Positions 1-8,699 of a stretch of DNA of 64,000 nucleotides are shown piece by piece; the stretch's first letter is position 1; each line of letters starts with the position of its first letter. The notes beneath the pieces are model-generated. The model was not told the origin of the DNA. It made no database searches and saw only the letters and a list, made by a program, of their open reading frames with translations. The position numbers were made by a program, and so were the translations under genes. Source of the stretch: Rebecca billardiae RCC1528. Taxonomy: Eukaryota > Haptophyta. The stretch spans positions 2,170,001-2,234,000 of the forward strand of contig OZ251223.1 in NCBI GenBank assembly GCA_965240325.2, given 5' to 3'.

Positions 1-787
1 GGCATCTGAGGAGGGCGCGGCAGGGCCCGACGCGGCGCTCGCGCCAGCCGCGCACGGGGCCAGAGCGGGCGGGCGCGCGAGGTCTGCCCCGGCAGTTGCG
101 CTCGGCTCAGCAGCCGCAGGCAGCCTGCCTGGCTCGGAGGCAGCGCCGGCGCGCACCGCTGCTGCCGCCGCCGCCTGGGGCGCGCCATCGCGGCGGCCGG
201 GCGCGGCGACCGTCGAGCGCCTCGGCCCGACGGAGCCCGGGGCGCTCTGCTGCTCTGCGCCGCCGCGGCGTGCGGCGGACTCCCGCTCCGTCGGCATGCA
301 CGCCGACACGCCGCGGTCGCGCCGGCCGCCCTTCGCCCCGGCCGCCGCGCCACCCCACGGCGCATCCTCCGTCGTCGTCGCCGACGAGGCGGTGGCCTTG
401 GTGCGAGGGGCCGTCGTCATCGTCGTCGCGTCCGCGCGCGACGGGCTCGGCACGGGGTGCGAGGAGCCGCGCGTCGGGCTGGTCGCCGAGCTGCTCGTCG
501 TGCGGGCGGGCGGGCGGCCATCGGCGCGCGCACCCCCGCCGCCGTCGCCGCTGCCACGGCTGCGGCGGCCGGCAGCCGCAGTGGGTGAGGAGGCGCCGCC
601 GCGCGGCGGGCAGGGCGCGGCGCCGGCCCCGGGAGCCGGCTGCGCGCGCGCGCCAAACGGCTGCAGCATCGCGCCGCCGGCTTGCAGCCCGGCCATGGCG
701 TGCTGCTGCGCCTGCTGCTGCGCGTGCGCCGACGGCAGCATGGCCGCTGGCTGCCCCGGCTGCCTCAGCTGTGCCCTGCCGCCGCCT

Positions 788-835
<48 letters not shown>

Positions 836-1656
836 ACCGCGGCCGAGTTGAAGGGCGTCGCGGCGGCAAACTCCCACGGCTGCGCCGTCAGCCCCAGCTG
901 GGGCGGCAACGCGTGCAGCCTGTCCGGGAGGCGGATGTCCGGGTCGTACTCCAGGGCGTGCGCCGCGCGCGCGGGCGCAGGCACGCCCAGCTGCGCCGAC
1001 GGCCGTAGCGAGAGGTGGAGCTCGTCGGCGAGCGGCGGGAGCGGCGGCGGCGGCGGCGGCGGCGCGTCCGCGTCGCTCGGCGACGCCGTGCCGCTGCGCG
1101 AGCCCCTGGACGCGCTGCCGCCGTTCACGCCCGCGTCGGCGCGCGCGAGGCTCGTGCGCAGCAGTCGCTCGAGCACGGGCCGCGCGCTGTCGGCGGCGGC
1201 GGGCGAGCACCAGAGGGAGACACGCCAGCCGCCGTCGGCGTCGAGCTGTACGCTGGCGCCCTTCAGCTGCTCCTCGCACGGCTCGCACGCTCCGAGCAGC
1301 GCGAGGAGGAGCTCGAGGAAGAGGCTGCCCGCCGCGTGCGTGGACGGCTGCGGCGCGTGCGCGGCGGCACTCGCCGACAGCTCGGCGGAGAGCTCGGCGA
1401 GGGTGAGCACGACCTGCTGGGTGTGGTCGGCGGGCGACGGACGCATCGACGCGTGCACCTCGTTCAGCACCTCCGCCTTGAAGATGCACATGGCGAATGG
1501 CATGATGCGCATCGCCGACTGCACCTCCGCCTCGTAGAAGCGCCAGAAGCCGTGCACCGTCGCAAACGTGGAGATGTGGCCAAAGTCGGCGGCGGTCCAG
1601 CACGCCCACTGCTCGTTGAGGGGCGCCAGATCCGCGAACTCGTCGTCGCCCTCCAT
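1..1656 (-). CDS. Divergent eIF4E-family cap-binding protein, 3' end outside window
   Basis: The frame is open from the ATG at 1656 to the left edge of the window (552 codons, no stop), so the C-terminus is missing. Residues about 10-170 follow the eIF4E fold in order: a PLNEQWACW start, a segment FATVHGFWRFY like the FxTVxxFWxxY of eIF4E, IFKAEV, then LFLELLLALLGACE like the helix WLETLLCLIGE, and GGWRVSLWCS like the strand KIAIWT. Known eIF4Es bind the mRNA cap through two tryptophans. I cannot find clear equivalents of either, nor the usual GGRW block, so cap binding is doubtful. After the domain comes a long low-complexity tail rich in Pro, Gly, Gln and Ala, including a polyglycine run encoded by (GCC)n at about 780-835. 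Such a tail is unusual for this normally small protein. It is divergent from the ValRS gene, with 277 bp between starts. Family assignment is from recognised motifs only. Confidence 0.6.
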
Positions 1657-1933
1657 CGCGACGACCCCCGCCGGTCGCGCGCGCCGCGCGCACACCAGCG
1701 CTTGGCAAAGGAGGCCCGCTCCAGCAGCTCTCGGTCGCGTCGGCTTGAGTGCCCGACGCGACCCAAGAGCAAAGAGGCCGGCGGTGATTGCAATAATCAG
1801 GCCGCCATCGTGCACCGGACCGGTCGTGTCCACGCGGCGGTGGTGAGCAGCTCGCGTTCGTGAGCAGCTTCAAGCTGGCCGGCCGTGATTTCTTTCGAGA
1901 AGTAGGACGGGCATCGCCATCAAGCCGCACCCG

Positions 1934-4900
1934 ATGCGCGCCGCGGCGATGCTGCTCATCTCGGCGGCGCCCGCGCTCGGCTGGCGGGGCGCGGCGCTGC
2001 CGCTCTCGCGCGTCGGCGCGGCGCGCGCCGTCCGCCGCGCTGCCACCCCGGCCCGGCCGGTGTGGCAGCGGCGCGCGTCGGCGCTGCTCGTCGCGACGCC
2101 GGCTCGCGCGGCCGCGAGCGCCGCGTCTGACGTGGGTGCGCAGTGCCCGATCGCGGCCGAAGTGGCGTCGGAGGGCGAGATGCCCAAGTCGTACGACTTC
2201 TCGAAGGTCGAGGAGCCGCTGTACAAGTGGTGGGAGTCGCGCGGCTTCTTCAAGCCGCGCGACGTGTGCGCGGCGGACGGCTCCGACCCCGACGACGACA
2301 GCTTCACCATCTCGATGCCGCCGCCGAACGTGACGGGCGGGCTGCACATGGGCCACGCGATGTTCGTGGCGCTCCAGGACATCCTCACGCGCCACAACCG
2401 CATGCGCGGCAAGCGCACGCTCTGGCTGCCGGGCACAGACCACGCGGGCATCGCGACGCAGATGCTGGTGGACCGCGCGCTGCAGGCGGAGGGGATCTCG
2501 CGGCTCGAGATCGGGCGCGAGGCGTTCCTCGAGAAGGTGTGGGAGTGGAAGGGGCAGAAGGGCGGGTACATCACCGAGCAGATCCGCCGGCTCGGCGCCT
2601 CGTGCGACTGGTCGCGCGAGAAGTTCACCCTCGACCCGGACATGTCCGCGGCCGTGACAGAGGCGTTCGTCCGGCTGCACGAGGCGGGGCTGGTGTACAA
2701 GGGGGACTACATGTGCAACTGGTCGCCCTCGCTGCAGACGGCGGTGTCCGACCTCGAGGTGATCTACTCGGAGGAGGCGGGCAAGCTGTACACCTTCAAG
2801 TACGAGCTCGTCCCCGCCGACGGCGAGCCGTCCGGCGCGCACATCGCCGTCGCCACGACGCGGCCGGAGACGATCCTGGGCGACACGGCGGTGTGCGTGC
2901 ACCCGGAGGACGAGCGGTACCGCCCGCTGGTGGGGCGCACGGTGAAGGTGCCGTTCGTCGGGCGCGAGATCCCGGTGATCGCCGACGAGTACGTCGACAT
3001 GGAGTTCGGCACGGGCGCGCTCAAGATCACCCCGGCGCACGACATCAACGACTACGAGATCGGCAAGCGGCACGAGCTGCCGCTGATCACCGTGCTGGGC
3101 AAGGACGCGGCCGTGACGGCGGAGGGCGGCCCTTACGCCGGCCTCGACCGTTACGAGGCGCGGTCGAAGCTGTGGGCGGACATGGAGGCGGCGGGGCTGG
3201 CGATCTCGGTGGAGGACCACACGCAGCGCGTGCCCCGCTCCGAGCGCTCGGGCGAGGTCATCGAGCCGCTCGTCTCGACGCAGTGGTTTGTGAGGGCGGC
3301 GCCGCTCGCCGCGCCCGCGCTCGCAAAGGTGCGCTCGGGCGAGGTGCGCATCATCCCCGAGCGCTTCGAGAAGGTGTACTTCAACTGGCTGGACAACATC
3401 CAGGACTGGTGCATCTCGCGGCAGCTCTGGTGGGGCCACCGCATCCCCGTGTGGTACGCGAAGGACCCCGCCGCGCCGGGCGGGCAGCGCCCCTTCGTCG
3501 CGCGCTCCGAGGCAGACGCGCACGCGCAGGCGCGCGAGGCGCTCGGCGTGGCGGAGGTCGAGCTGGAGCAGGACCCCGACGTGCTGGACACGTGGTTCTC
3601 GTCGGGGCTGTGGCCCTTCTCCACGCTCGGCTGGCCGCAGCAGACGGCCGACCTCGCCGCCTTCTACCCCACGCAGGTGATGGAGACGGGCTACGACATC
3701 CTCTTCTTCTGGGTGCGTGCCCGCGCGAACCGAACCGAACCGAAGCGCGGCGCGGCGCGGCGGTGCGCGGCGCAAACAGGGCGGCGGCGCGGCGCGCGGC
3801 GCGCGCGCGCGCGCGGCACGGAGGGAACGGGGCGTGCGAGGGCGCGCGTGGGCTCGGCGCGCGGCGCGATGCGAGCGACCGAGCACGCGACCCGCGCGAC
3901 GGTGCGCCCGCCGTCGCCGGGCGCTCACCCCGCCCCCGCCCCGCCCCGACTGCGTGCGCGCGGCGCGCCATGCCCGCAGGTGGCGCGCATGATGATGATG
4001 GGCATCGAGCTGACGGGGCAGGCGCCCTTCTCGACCGTGTACATGCACGGCCTCGTGCGCGACGAGAAGGGGCAGAAGATGAGCAAGACCAAGGGCAACG
4101 TCGTCGACCCGCTCGAGACCATCGCCGAGTTCGGCACCGACGCGCTGAGGTACGCGCTCGTCACCGGCTCCACCCCGGGGCAGGACATCCCGCTCTCGCC
4201 CGAGAAGCTGCTGGGTGCGCGCAACCTCGCCAACAAGCTGTGGAACACCTGCCGCTTCCTGGTGACGGGCTCGCTCGCGCAGCTCGACGAGGCGCAGCGC
4301 GGCGCGCTCGCGGTGGAGGCGCCGATGGGCGCGGACGAGCTGAGCGGCCTCTCTCTGCCCGAGCGGTACATTGTCTCGCGCGCGCACGAGCTCGCCACCT
4401 CGGTGACCGCCAGCCTGGACGAGTCCGTGATGGGCGCGGCCGGCTCCTCGGTCGCGCGCTTCCTGTGGGACGAGTACGCGGACTGGTACATCGAGGTGAG
4501 TAAGACGCGCTTCCAGGCGGGCGAGGGCGAGGACGCGGACGCGGCGAGGCGCACGCTCGTGTACGTGCTCGACACGTCGCTGCGGCTGCTGCACCCGTTT
4601 ATGCCGTACGTGACTGAGACGCTCTGGCAGCGGCTGCCGCACGCGGGCGAGTCCATCATGACGGCCGCGTGGCCGGTGGCGCGCGGCCAGCCCGGGCTGC
4701 CGGTCGACGCGCAGGCGATCGCGCAGTTCACCACGTTCCAGGTGCGCGCGCCGGCTCGGCGGCCTGTCTGCGCGCGCGGCGGCCTGTCTGCGCGCGCGCG
4801 CGCGAGCGCAGACGGGAGGCAGGGCACGCACACGCACACGCACACGCACACGCACACGCACACGCACACGCACACGCACACGCACACGCACACGCACACG

Positions 4901-5701
4901 CACACGCACACGCACACGCACACGCACACGCACACGCACACGCACACGCACACGCACACGCACACGCACACGCACACGCACACGCACACGCACACGCACA
5001 CGCACACGCACACGCACACGCACACGCACACGCACACGCACACGCACACGCACACGCACACGCACACGCACACGCACACGCACACGCACACGCACACGCA
5101 CACGCACACGCACACGCACACGCGCATGCACACAACACAGAGAGGGCGAGAGAGAGAGTGCGGACGCGTGAGGCCACGCGAGCGCTCACGCCGCATCGCG
5201 CGCGCGGCCGCGCCGCACGCGCCGCAGGACGCTGTGCGCGCCGTCCGGAATGCGCGCGCCGAGTTCAAGGTGGAGCCCGCCAAGAAGATCGCCGCCACGG
5301 TCTGCATCGCCGACGGCGCGACGTATGACGCCCTCCGCGCCGAGGCGGCCGCGTTCGCCCTCCTCGCGCGCGTCGACCCCGCAGGCCTCGAGTTCTCGGC
5401 GCAGCTGCGCGCGCCCGAGGGCGCGGGCAAGACGGTGCACCTCGTGATCGCGGACGGGGTTGAGGTCTTCCTCCCGCTGGCCAACCTGGTGGACTACGCG
5501 CAGGAGAAGGCGCGGCTGGAGAAGCAGGCGACCAAGCTGCAGGCGTCGATCGACAAGCTGCGCACGCGACTCGACGCGCCCGGCTTCGCGGACAAGGCGC
5601 CCGTCAAGGTGGTCGAGCAGGCGCGGCAGGAGCTGGCTGAGCAGCAGGAGCAGCTCGAGACGGTCACCAAGAGCCTCGCCGACCTCCCCGCCGCCGAGTG
5701 A
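1934..5701 (+). CDS. VARS: Valyl-tRNA synthetase, probably organelle-targeted
   Basis: Class I aminoacyl-tRNA synthetase that charges tRNA-Val. The model is join(1934..3712, 3980..4741, 5228..5701), giving 1004 residues. The HIGH motif reads HMGH near residue 138 and the KMSKS motif reads KMSKT near residue 626 of the spliced protein. The C-terminal coiled-coil arm (LEKQATKLQASIDKLRTRL) is typical of ValRS. Removing intron 1 (GTGCGT...CCGCAG) restores ILFFWVARMMMMG, and removing intron 2 restores FQDAVRAVRNARAEF, both conserved in the family. Both introns are multiples of three and contain no stop, so the unspliced frame also stays open. The first 70 residues are Arg/Ala-rich with an initial hydrophobic stretch, which fits a plastid or mitochondrial presequence; a single gene serving several compartments is possible. 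Intron 2 contains the long hexanucleotide array listed separately. Confidence 0.93.
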   Translation: MRAAAMLLISAAPALGWRGAALPLSRVGAARAVRRAATPARPVWQRRASALLVATPARAAASAASDVGAQCPIAAEVASEGEMPKSYDFSKVEEPLYKWWESRGFFKPRDVCAADGSDPDDDSFTISMPPPNVTGGLHMGHAMFVALQDILTRHNRMRGKRTLWLPGTDHAGIATQMLVDRALQAEGISRLEIGREAFLEKVWEWKGQKGGYITEQIRRLGASCDWSREKFTLDPDMSAAVTEAFVRLHEAGLVYKGDYMCNWSPSLQTAVSDLEVIYSEEAGKLYTFKYELVPADGEPSGAHIAVATTRPETILGDTAVCVHPEDERYRPLVGRTVKVPFVGREIPVIADEYVDMEFGTGALKITPAHDINDYEIGKRHELPLITVLGKDAAVTAEGGPYAGLDRYEARSKLWADMEAAGLAISVEDHTQRVPRSERSGEVIEPLVSTQWFVRAAPLAAPALAKVRSGEVRIIPERFEKVYFNWLDNIQDWCISRQLWWGHRIPVWYAKDPAAPGGQRPFVARSEADAHAQAREALGVAEVELEQDPDVLDTWFSSGLWPFSTLGWPQQTADLAAFYPTQVMETGYDILFFWVRARANRTEPKRGAARRCAAQTGRRRGARRARARGTEGTGRARARVGSARGAMRATEHATRATVRPPSPGAHPAPAPPRLRARGAPCPQVARMMMMGIELTGQAPFSTVYMHGLVRDEKGQKMSKTKGNVVDPLETIAEFGTDALRYALVTGSTPGQDIPLSPEKLLGARNLANKLWNTCRFLVTGSLAQLDEAQRGALAVEAPMGADELSGLSLPERYIVSRAHELATSVTASLDESVMGAAGSSVARFLWDEYADWYIEVSKTRFQAGEGEDADAARRTLVYVLDTSLRLLHPFMPYVTETLWQRLPHAGESIMTAAWPVARGQPGLPVDAQAIAQFTTFQVRAPARRPVCARGGLSARARASADGRQGTHTHTHTHTHTHTHTHTHTHTHTHTHTHTHTHTHTHTHTHTHTHTHTHTHTHTHTHTHTHTHTHTHTHTHTHTHTHTHTHTHTHTHTHTHTHTHTHTHTRMHTTQRGRERECGRVRPRERSRRIARAAAPHAPQDAVRAVRNARAEFKVEPAKKIAATVCIADGATYDALRAEAAAFALLARVDPAGLEFSAQLRAPEGAGKTVHLVIADGVEVFLPLANLVDYAQEKARLEKQATKLQASIDKLRTRLDAPGFADKAPVKVVEQARQELAEQQEQLETVTKSLADLPAAE
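4824..5122 (+). repeat. (CACACG)n hexanucleotide array in ValRS intron 2
   Basis: About 50 uninterrupted copies of a six-base unit make up roughly 300 bp of the 486-bp second intron of the ValRS gene. The unit contains no stop in any frame on either strand. It therefore produces long artificial Thr-His, Ala-His, Arg-Val or Cys-Val open frames, none of which is a gene. A shorter array of the same unit lies in another intron at 26465-26527. Confidence 0.95.
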
Positions 5702-5994
5702 GCGCGCCGCCGACCGCAGCGTGTGGGCGGTGAGAAGGCCGCGCGGGGGAGCTGGCAGTTACTCACCGACTACGAGTCGCTAGAAGCAGCCTAGAGTGCA
5801 ACGCGCTGCTGGCATCGTTCCCCAACGTCAACGTGCGCGCTGACAGAAAGCCCCGTCGTGACGGTCAGGCCACCGCCTCGTTTGGCGCGCCCTAGCCATG
5901 ATGACTGGCGACTGTAGGCCGTCGGGCCACCACGGCCACGGGCGGGGTGATTGACGAATCTGACGACGACTATATATATATATATATATATATA
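5702..5994. other. Intergenic region after ValRS with a (TA)n tract
   Basis: No gene is recognisable here. The stretch ends in a pure (TA)n run at about 5970-5994, directly against the dispersed repeat at 5995-6070. The open frames reading through it on the minus strand have low-complexity translations and no family resemblance. Confidence 0.5.
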
Positions 5995-6070
5995 TGACCG
6001 CGTTCCGCGGTCCTTTTCCGTAGAACGAACGTAGTTCGGGGCCCGCGGTGGCGGTGCACCCTCCGTCGCA
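5995..6070. repeat. Dispersed 76-bp repeat, inverted copy at 54309-54384
   Basis: These 76 bases, starting GACCGCGTTCCGCGG, are the reverse complement of 54309-54384 with essentially no differences that I can see. Copy 1 is bordered by (TA)n on the left and by a short tandem duplication of the CCCTCCGTCGCA end on the right. A degenerate relative sits near 37852. The high identity between copies 48 kb apart suggests a recently active small element. Confidence 0.75.
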
Positions 6071-6210
6071 CCCTCCGTCGCGATCGAGAGTGGGCCCGCC
6101 CGGCCGCGAGCCCGGCAGCGAGTAGACTCCAGCGGCGCGCCGCCGCCCGCCGCGCGGCCGGGCGGGCCCATCGCAGCCGCCGGCGAGGCGCCGATTGTGT
6201 ACAGTCGAAG

Positions 6211-7108
6211 TCATGGCCGACTGAGATCGTCGGCACGCGCTGCTGCTGCGAGATCGTCGGCGTCGGCACGCGCTGCTGCTGCGAGGGCTGCTCGCTCGCC
6301 AGCTGACCGAGGCACTCGAGCAAGCCAAGGTATGCGGCACGCCTCGTCGCAGCCAGCCAGGGCCTCCATGATTTTGTACAGCACCTCGCACGCGTCCTGC
6401 TGCTGCTGCCCAAACGCCGTTGTCCACCGACAGACCTCCGCGATTGCGTCGTGGAGCGGCTCGAGCAAGCTACGCGTCGGCCCCACCTCGCTGGGCCACT
6501 CGCAGTTGAAATGCGCGAGCGCCAGCGAGCGCATGCTGGACACGATGGGGTTGGTGCACTGCTCCGCCGCGGCAGATGTGGCGAGCGAGACGATGGAAGG
6601 GCACGCGAGCAGCGCGGCCAGCAGCGAGCCGAGGTAGCACGTGACGCCTAGGTTGAGCGTGCCCAGCAGGCTGAGCGAGCCGGCCGGGCGCCCCCGCTGC
6701 GGTTGTGCTTGCTCTGCAGCGGGCATTTCCCCGCGCCGAGCGCGGCGAGTGCCTCGAAGCGGCTGCCAGCTGTTGGGCCGGATGAGGAGGAGGGAGGGAG
6801 CTGGCCTGCGGGGCGCGTGGTGAAGTCGGTGATCAACCGCGCAGCGCCACCGCTGCCGAGTGCGCCCTCCGCCGCCAGCACCTTGCGGACCTGGCCAAGG
6901 AGCTGCTTGATCGCTTTTGTTCGGACACGCCGTACTCGCTCGCGGCGCCGGGGATGGTCTGCTTGTGCCTGGCGACGGAGATGGCGGCAGCGGTGCTCTG
7001 GAACGTGGTGTTGTTCACCCGCGTCACCGTCCTCGAGTCGAGCAGCGCGTTCAATACGCGGCGAACGTAGTCCTGGTCGGCGTCGCCGGTCGAGGTGCTG
7101 CTTGCCAT
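6211..7108 (-). pseudogene. Broken ubiquitin-specific protease (USP) fragment
   Basis: On the minus strand the frame 6726-6211 encodes LNLGVTCYLGSLLAAL, which matches the USP Cys box (usually NLGNTCYMNSxLQxL) with the catalytic Cys kept but the preceding Asn replaced by Val. About 75 residues later comes GQQQQDACEVL, matching the conserved QQDAxE(F/V)L block. Upstream coding-like sequence starts at 7108 (MASSTSTGDADQDYV) and continues near 6920 in another frame (AIKQLLGQVRKVLAAEG), then shifts again near 6720. The His box and the rest of the protease domain are absent; the frame ends in an Arg/Ala/Asp repeat just before the dispersed repeat. Two frame changes without obvious splice sites plus loss of the His box point to a decayed gene. 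A badly sequenced or unusually spliced gene is the alternative. Confidence 0.5.
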
Positions 7109-7487
7109 CGCCCCTCACGTGCGATCGGGCCCACCTCTGTTGTTTTGCGTCGGTGACGGGGCCGCGACGACTCGACGCGAGCATCTTCAATAATCTATGA
7201 TCATCATCAGGGTTACGACTACGTGAAGCGGTAGAATAGAACTTCATTTACGAGCATTGATACGACGCGGTGCAACGTGAAGCGGTTTTTTTTAGATACG
7301 ACGCGGTCTAATGACCCATTGTTCATACATGTACATGAATGGGTCGTCATAAACGGCGGGCGGCTCATTTATGACCAGACCGGGCCCTGGGTGATTGATG
7401 ATCAGAACCCGCAAAAGCTAGCGGCAGTCCAGCACACAAGTAATGAATTAATAACAAGCGCAGTCCAGCACACAAGTAATGAACTAA

Positions 7488-7836
7488 TGGCCCGCGGTGC
7501 CGGCTGGCTATCTAGATACGTCGTCATCGCTCCTTGATGACCTTGCGGCAATCTCATTGGCTGGAAAAAATCGCTTGTAACGGTTCGTTACGTTATGGAT
7601 CCTAAAGGGCGTGAAGTTTTTTGGACGGGCGTCACTCCAATATGAACTTGTCGTGGGCGCGACCTTTGTCGCCGGATGGATACCTCTAGTGCGGTCTCAA
7701 AATTCGAAACTCGGTCTCCTCCAGCCCTGAAAATCGTCCCCCGTCCCCTTTTTCTTGATCAAAGATCTTTTTGAAACGTGGTTAGGGCCCACGGAGCGGG
7801 CTCCACGCTGCGCGCTCCGCCCTGCACCGCGGGCCA
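7488..7836. mobile_element. MITE-like element with 13-bp terminal inverted repeats and TAA target duplication
   Basis: The element starts TGGCCCGCGGTGC at 7488 and ends with the exact reverse complement at 7824-7836. Both ends are flanked directly by TAA (7485-7487 and 7837-7839). The 349-bp interior has no coding capacity. It contains a near-palindromic TAACGGTTCGTTAC at about 7578. The right half (about 7690-7836) recurs in reverse orientation at 47948-48103, next to the LTR retrotransposon. The upstream flank carries a 30-bp unit repeated twice (about 7424-7489, ending TAATGAAYTAAT). Confidence 0.75.
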
Positions 7837-8699
7837 TAACTGACGTCACTGACGACTGATGCCGCGCTACTCGACACTCGTCATTATAATAAATCGGATA
7901 AATTATAAATAATAAATATAAGAGAATAAATACTAGCAGCTACGACGACCGGGCGGACGACGACGCCGGCTGAGCCACTATAACTGTCAGGTTACCCAGA
8001 TCGCGCGGAGTTAAAAACCCATCGTTTTGGTCAAAACTGGGCGCAAAGTCTGGTCTTTCTGCCGGCGGATCGCGTGATGGCAGGTGAGCACTGCAGCTGC
8101 GCCTTCTCCCCCGGGCGACCCTGCGCCAGCGGCGCGGCGCGCGCGCGGCTGCGACTCAGCGCTCGCGCTCGACCCGTACGACAGCCGCACCGGACTCGCT
8201 GCGCCCCTTGGCTCGCTTGCCCACCGAGCGCCGCGCGGACCTGGCATGCGGGCCGCGGGCCATGCCCAAGGTACCAATCATCAAATTTGTGCGACGCCGC
8301 TAGCGGCGAGGTTGGCACCGGCGACGAGTAGGATGGGTTCTTGACCTCCGCACGTCCCACGCGGAAGTCAAGAGCGCGTCGGAGCGGCCGGGGACCGCGA
8401 CCTCGTCGCTGCCGCCGTCGCACAAATTCGCGCACGTCGGCCGTGGGCACGTCGCCGCACGATGGCGGCTGCCTGACAGTTACTGTATAGTGGCTTAACC
8501 CCTTAATAATAACCAGAAAACTAAAAAGTATATATATATAGTAGTGGTCATGATGTCTGATACAGCACACTGCGATGGCTAGCTTATTCATCGATCGACG
8601 CGTCAAGCTCCAATCAGCAGCAGGCGCTGGCAGTCCGCCATGCGCATGGCCGGCGAAGTTGCCGCGCCCGCTGCGTTGCCGTCGCCATAATCATCATCG
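7837..8699. other. Spacer between the MITE and the H-NOX/TIR gene
   Basis: AT-rich DNA (7870-7940) alternates with GC-rich DNA (8070-8460). The GC-rich part has short open frames on both strands; none shows a domain, a plausible start context or consistent codon use. I see no gene I can support. The interval also contains the 3' untranslated region of the H-NOX/TIR gene, which ends at 8700. Confidence 0.4.

Noticed and set aside
296-1537. A 413-codon plus-strand frame
   Set aside because: It is the complement of the eIF4E-like gene, which has the family motifs on the minus strand.
107-5131. A 1674-codon open frame on the minus strand spanning the ValRS gene
   Set aside because: It is antisense to a well-supported ValRS, begins inside the (CACACG)n array, and its translation is Arg/Ala/His-rich without domains. 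GC-rich coding DNA commonly leaves such antisense frames open.
8031-8606. Minus-strand 191-codon frame upstream of the MITE side
   Set aside because: Runs through an AT-rich tract (HHDHYYIYILFSF) into Arg-rich GC sequence; no domain and inconsistent codon use.
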